DNA of 60,847 bases, taken from the NCBI GenBank assembly GCA_028825045.1, contig JAPKAY010000020.1, forward strand, positions 1 through 60,847, in the 5' to 3' direction. Source of the stretch: Halioglobus sp. Its GTDB lineage: Bacteria; Pseudomonadota; Gammaproteobacteria; Pseudomonadales; Halieaceae. The translations under genes were made by a program, and so were the position numbers. Each line of letters starts with the position of its first letter. Position 1 is the stretch's first letter. Positions 60,649-60,847 of the stretch are shown piece by piece. Below the pieces are notes generated by a model, which did no database searches, was not told where the DNA came from, and worked only from the letters and a program-made list of their open reading frames with translations.

Positions 60649-60686
60649 TGGGACAGGCCCAATCAGTCGGAGTGACGGGAACGGCC

Positions 60687-60847
60687 ATGCCGGAAAAACA
60701 TGTGAAGGCGAATGGCATAGACCTTGCCTACGATGAATTCGGCGAGTCCGATCACCCGGTCATGTTGCTTATTATGGGACTGGGCACGCAGATGATTGCC
60801 TGGCCGGAAGAGTTTTGCCTAGGTTTAGCGTCACAGGGATACCGTGT
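60687..60847 (+). CDS. Alpha/beta hydrolase, N-terminal part (runs off the window)
   Basis: The first 53 residues are visible: 'HVKANGIDLAYDEFGESDHPVMLLIMGLGTQMIAWPEEFCLGLASQGYRV'. 'IDLAYDEFG' followed by 'VMLLIMGLGTQMIAWP' is the beta-strand and oxyanion-loop start of alpha/beta hydrolases. The nucleophile and the rest lie outside. In-frame GTG codons at 60672 and 60648 are alternative starts; the latter overlaps the preceding stop as TAGTG, so the gene is probably coupled to the nitronate monooxygenase. Confidence 0.75.
   Translation, partial: MPEKHVKANGIDLAYDEFGESDHPVMLLIMGLGTQMIAWPEEFCLGLASQGYR

Overview
The window is a contiguous stretch of a gammaproteobacterial chromosome of moderate GC content. 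The core block 28.6-51.4 kb keeps the gene order seen around icd, clpS-clpA, infA, trxB, ftsK, serS and cysG in Pseudomonas and relatives. The flanking genes (CoA-ester metabolism, LLM-class oxidoreductase, PhyH dioxygenase, nitronate monooxygenase, duplicated DsbA-fold protein) fit marine Cellvibrionales of the Halieaceae/OM60 type. That placement is inference; no rRNA or tRNA gene is present to test it.

Layout. 1-2.2 kb: the tail of an amidohydrolase-like gene, a GST-fold protein, a SnoaL-like protein and a Crc-like but catalytically intact exonuclease III. 2.4-7.3 kb: yajC away from secDF, a D-cysteine desulfhydrase, a sodium:alanine/glycine symporter and an overlapping acetyl-CoA hydrolase/transferase. 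7.4-11.6 kb: 5'-nucleotidase, cysB, thrH and pabB. 11.9-28.7 kb: a dense ethylmalonyl-CoA (EMC) pathway island. Its plus-strand arm encodes a two-subunit acyl-CoA carboxylase, methylmalonyl-CoA epimerase and mutase, MeaB and a Rieske protein. Its minus-strand operon encodes methylsuccinyl-CoA dehydrogenase, mesaconyl-CoA hydratase, ethylmalonyl-CoA mutase, a second MeaB and malyl/beta-methylmalyl-CoA lyase. A divergent malyl-CoA thioesterase-like gene closes it. 28.6-34.4 kb: minus-strand housekeeping genes roxA, purB, hflD, mnmA, nudJ and rluE. 34.6-41.5 kb: icd and the N-degron genes clpS, clpA, bpt and aat, with infA and trxB. 41.8-51.4 kb: ftsK, lolA, rarA, crcB, serS, cysG and prc. 51.8-60.8 kb: accessory fatty-acid and redox genes with a TetR regulator and a symmetric divergent promoter.

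How it works together. The island supplies every EMC step from (2R)-ethylmalonyl-CoA to malate and succinyl-CoA, so the cell should convert acetyl-CoA units to C4 acids and assimilate propionyl-CoA. The hallmark enzyme crotonyl-CoA carboxylase/reductase (Ccr), thiolase, acetoacetyl-CoA reductase and a dedicated crotonase are not in the window. The carboxylase alpha subunit is unusual: 938 residues with insertions in the biotin-carboxylase domain. The most interesting points are this Ccr-less island with its odd carboxylase, a 21-bp-spaced direct repeat upstream of it, and a perfectly symmetric -35/-10 inverted repeat between the divergent phyH-like and nitronate monooxygenase genes. No CRISPR array, insertion sequence, rRNA or tRNA was recognised.
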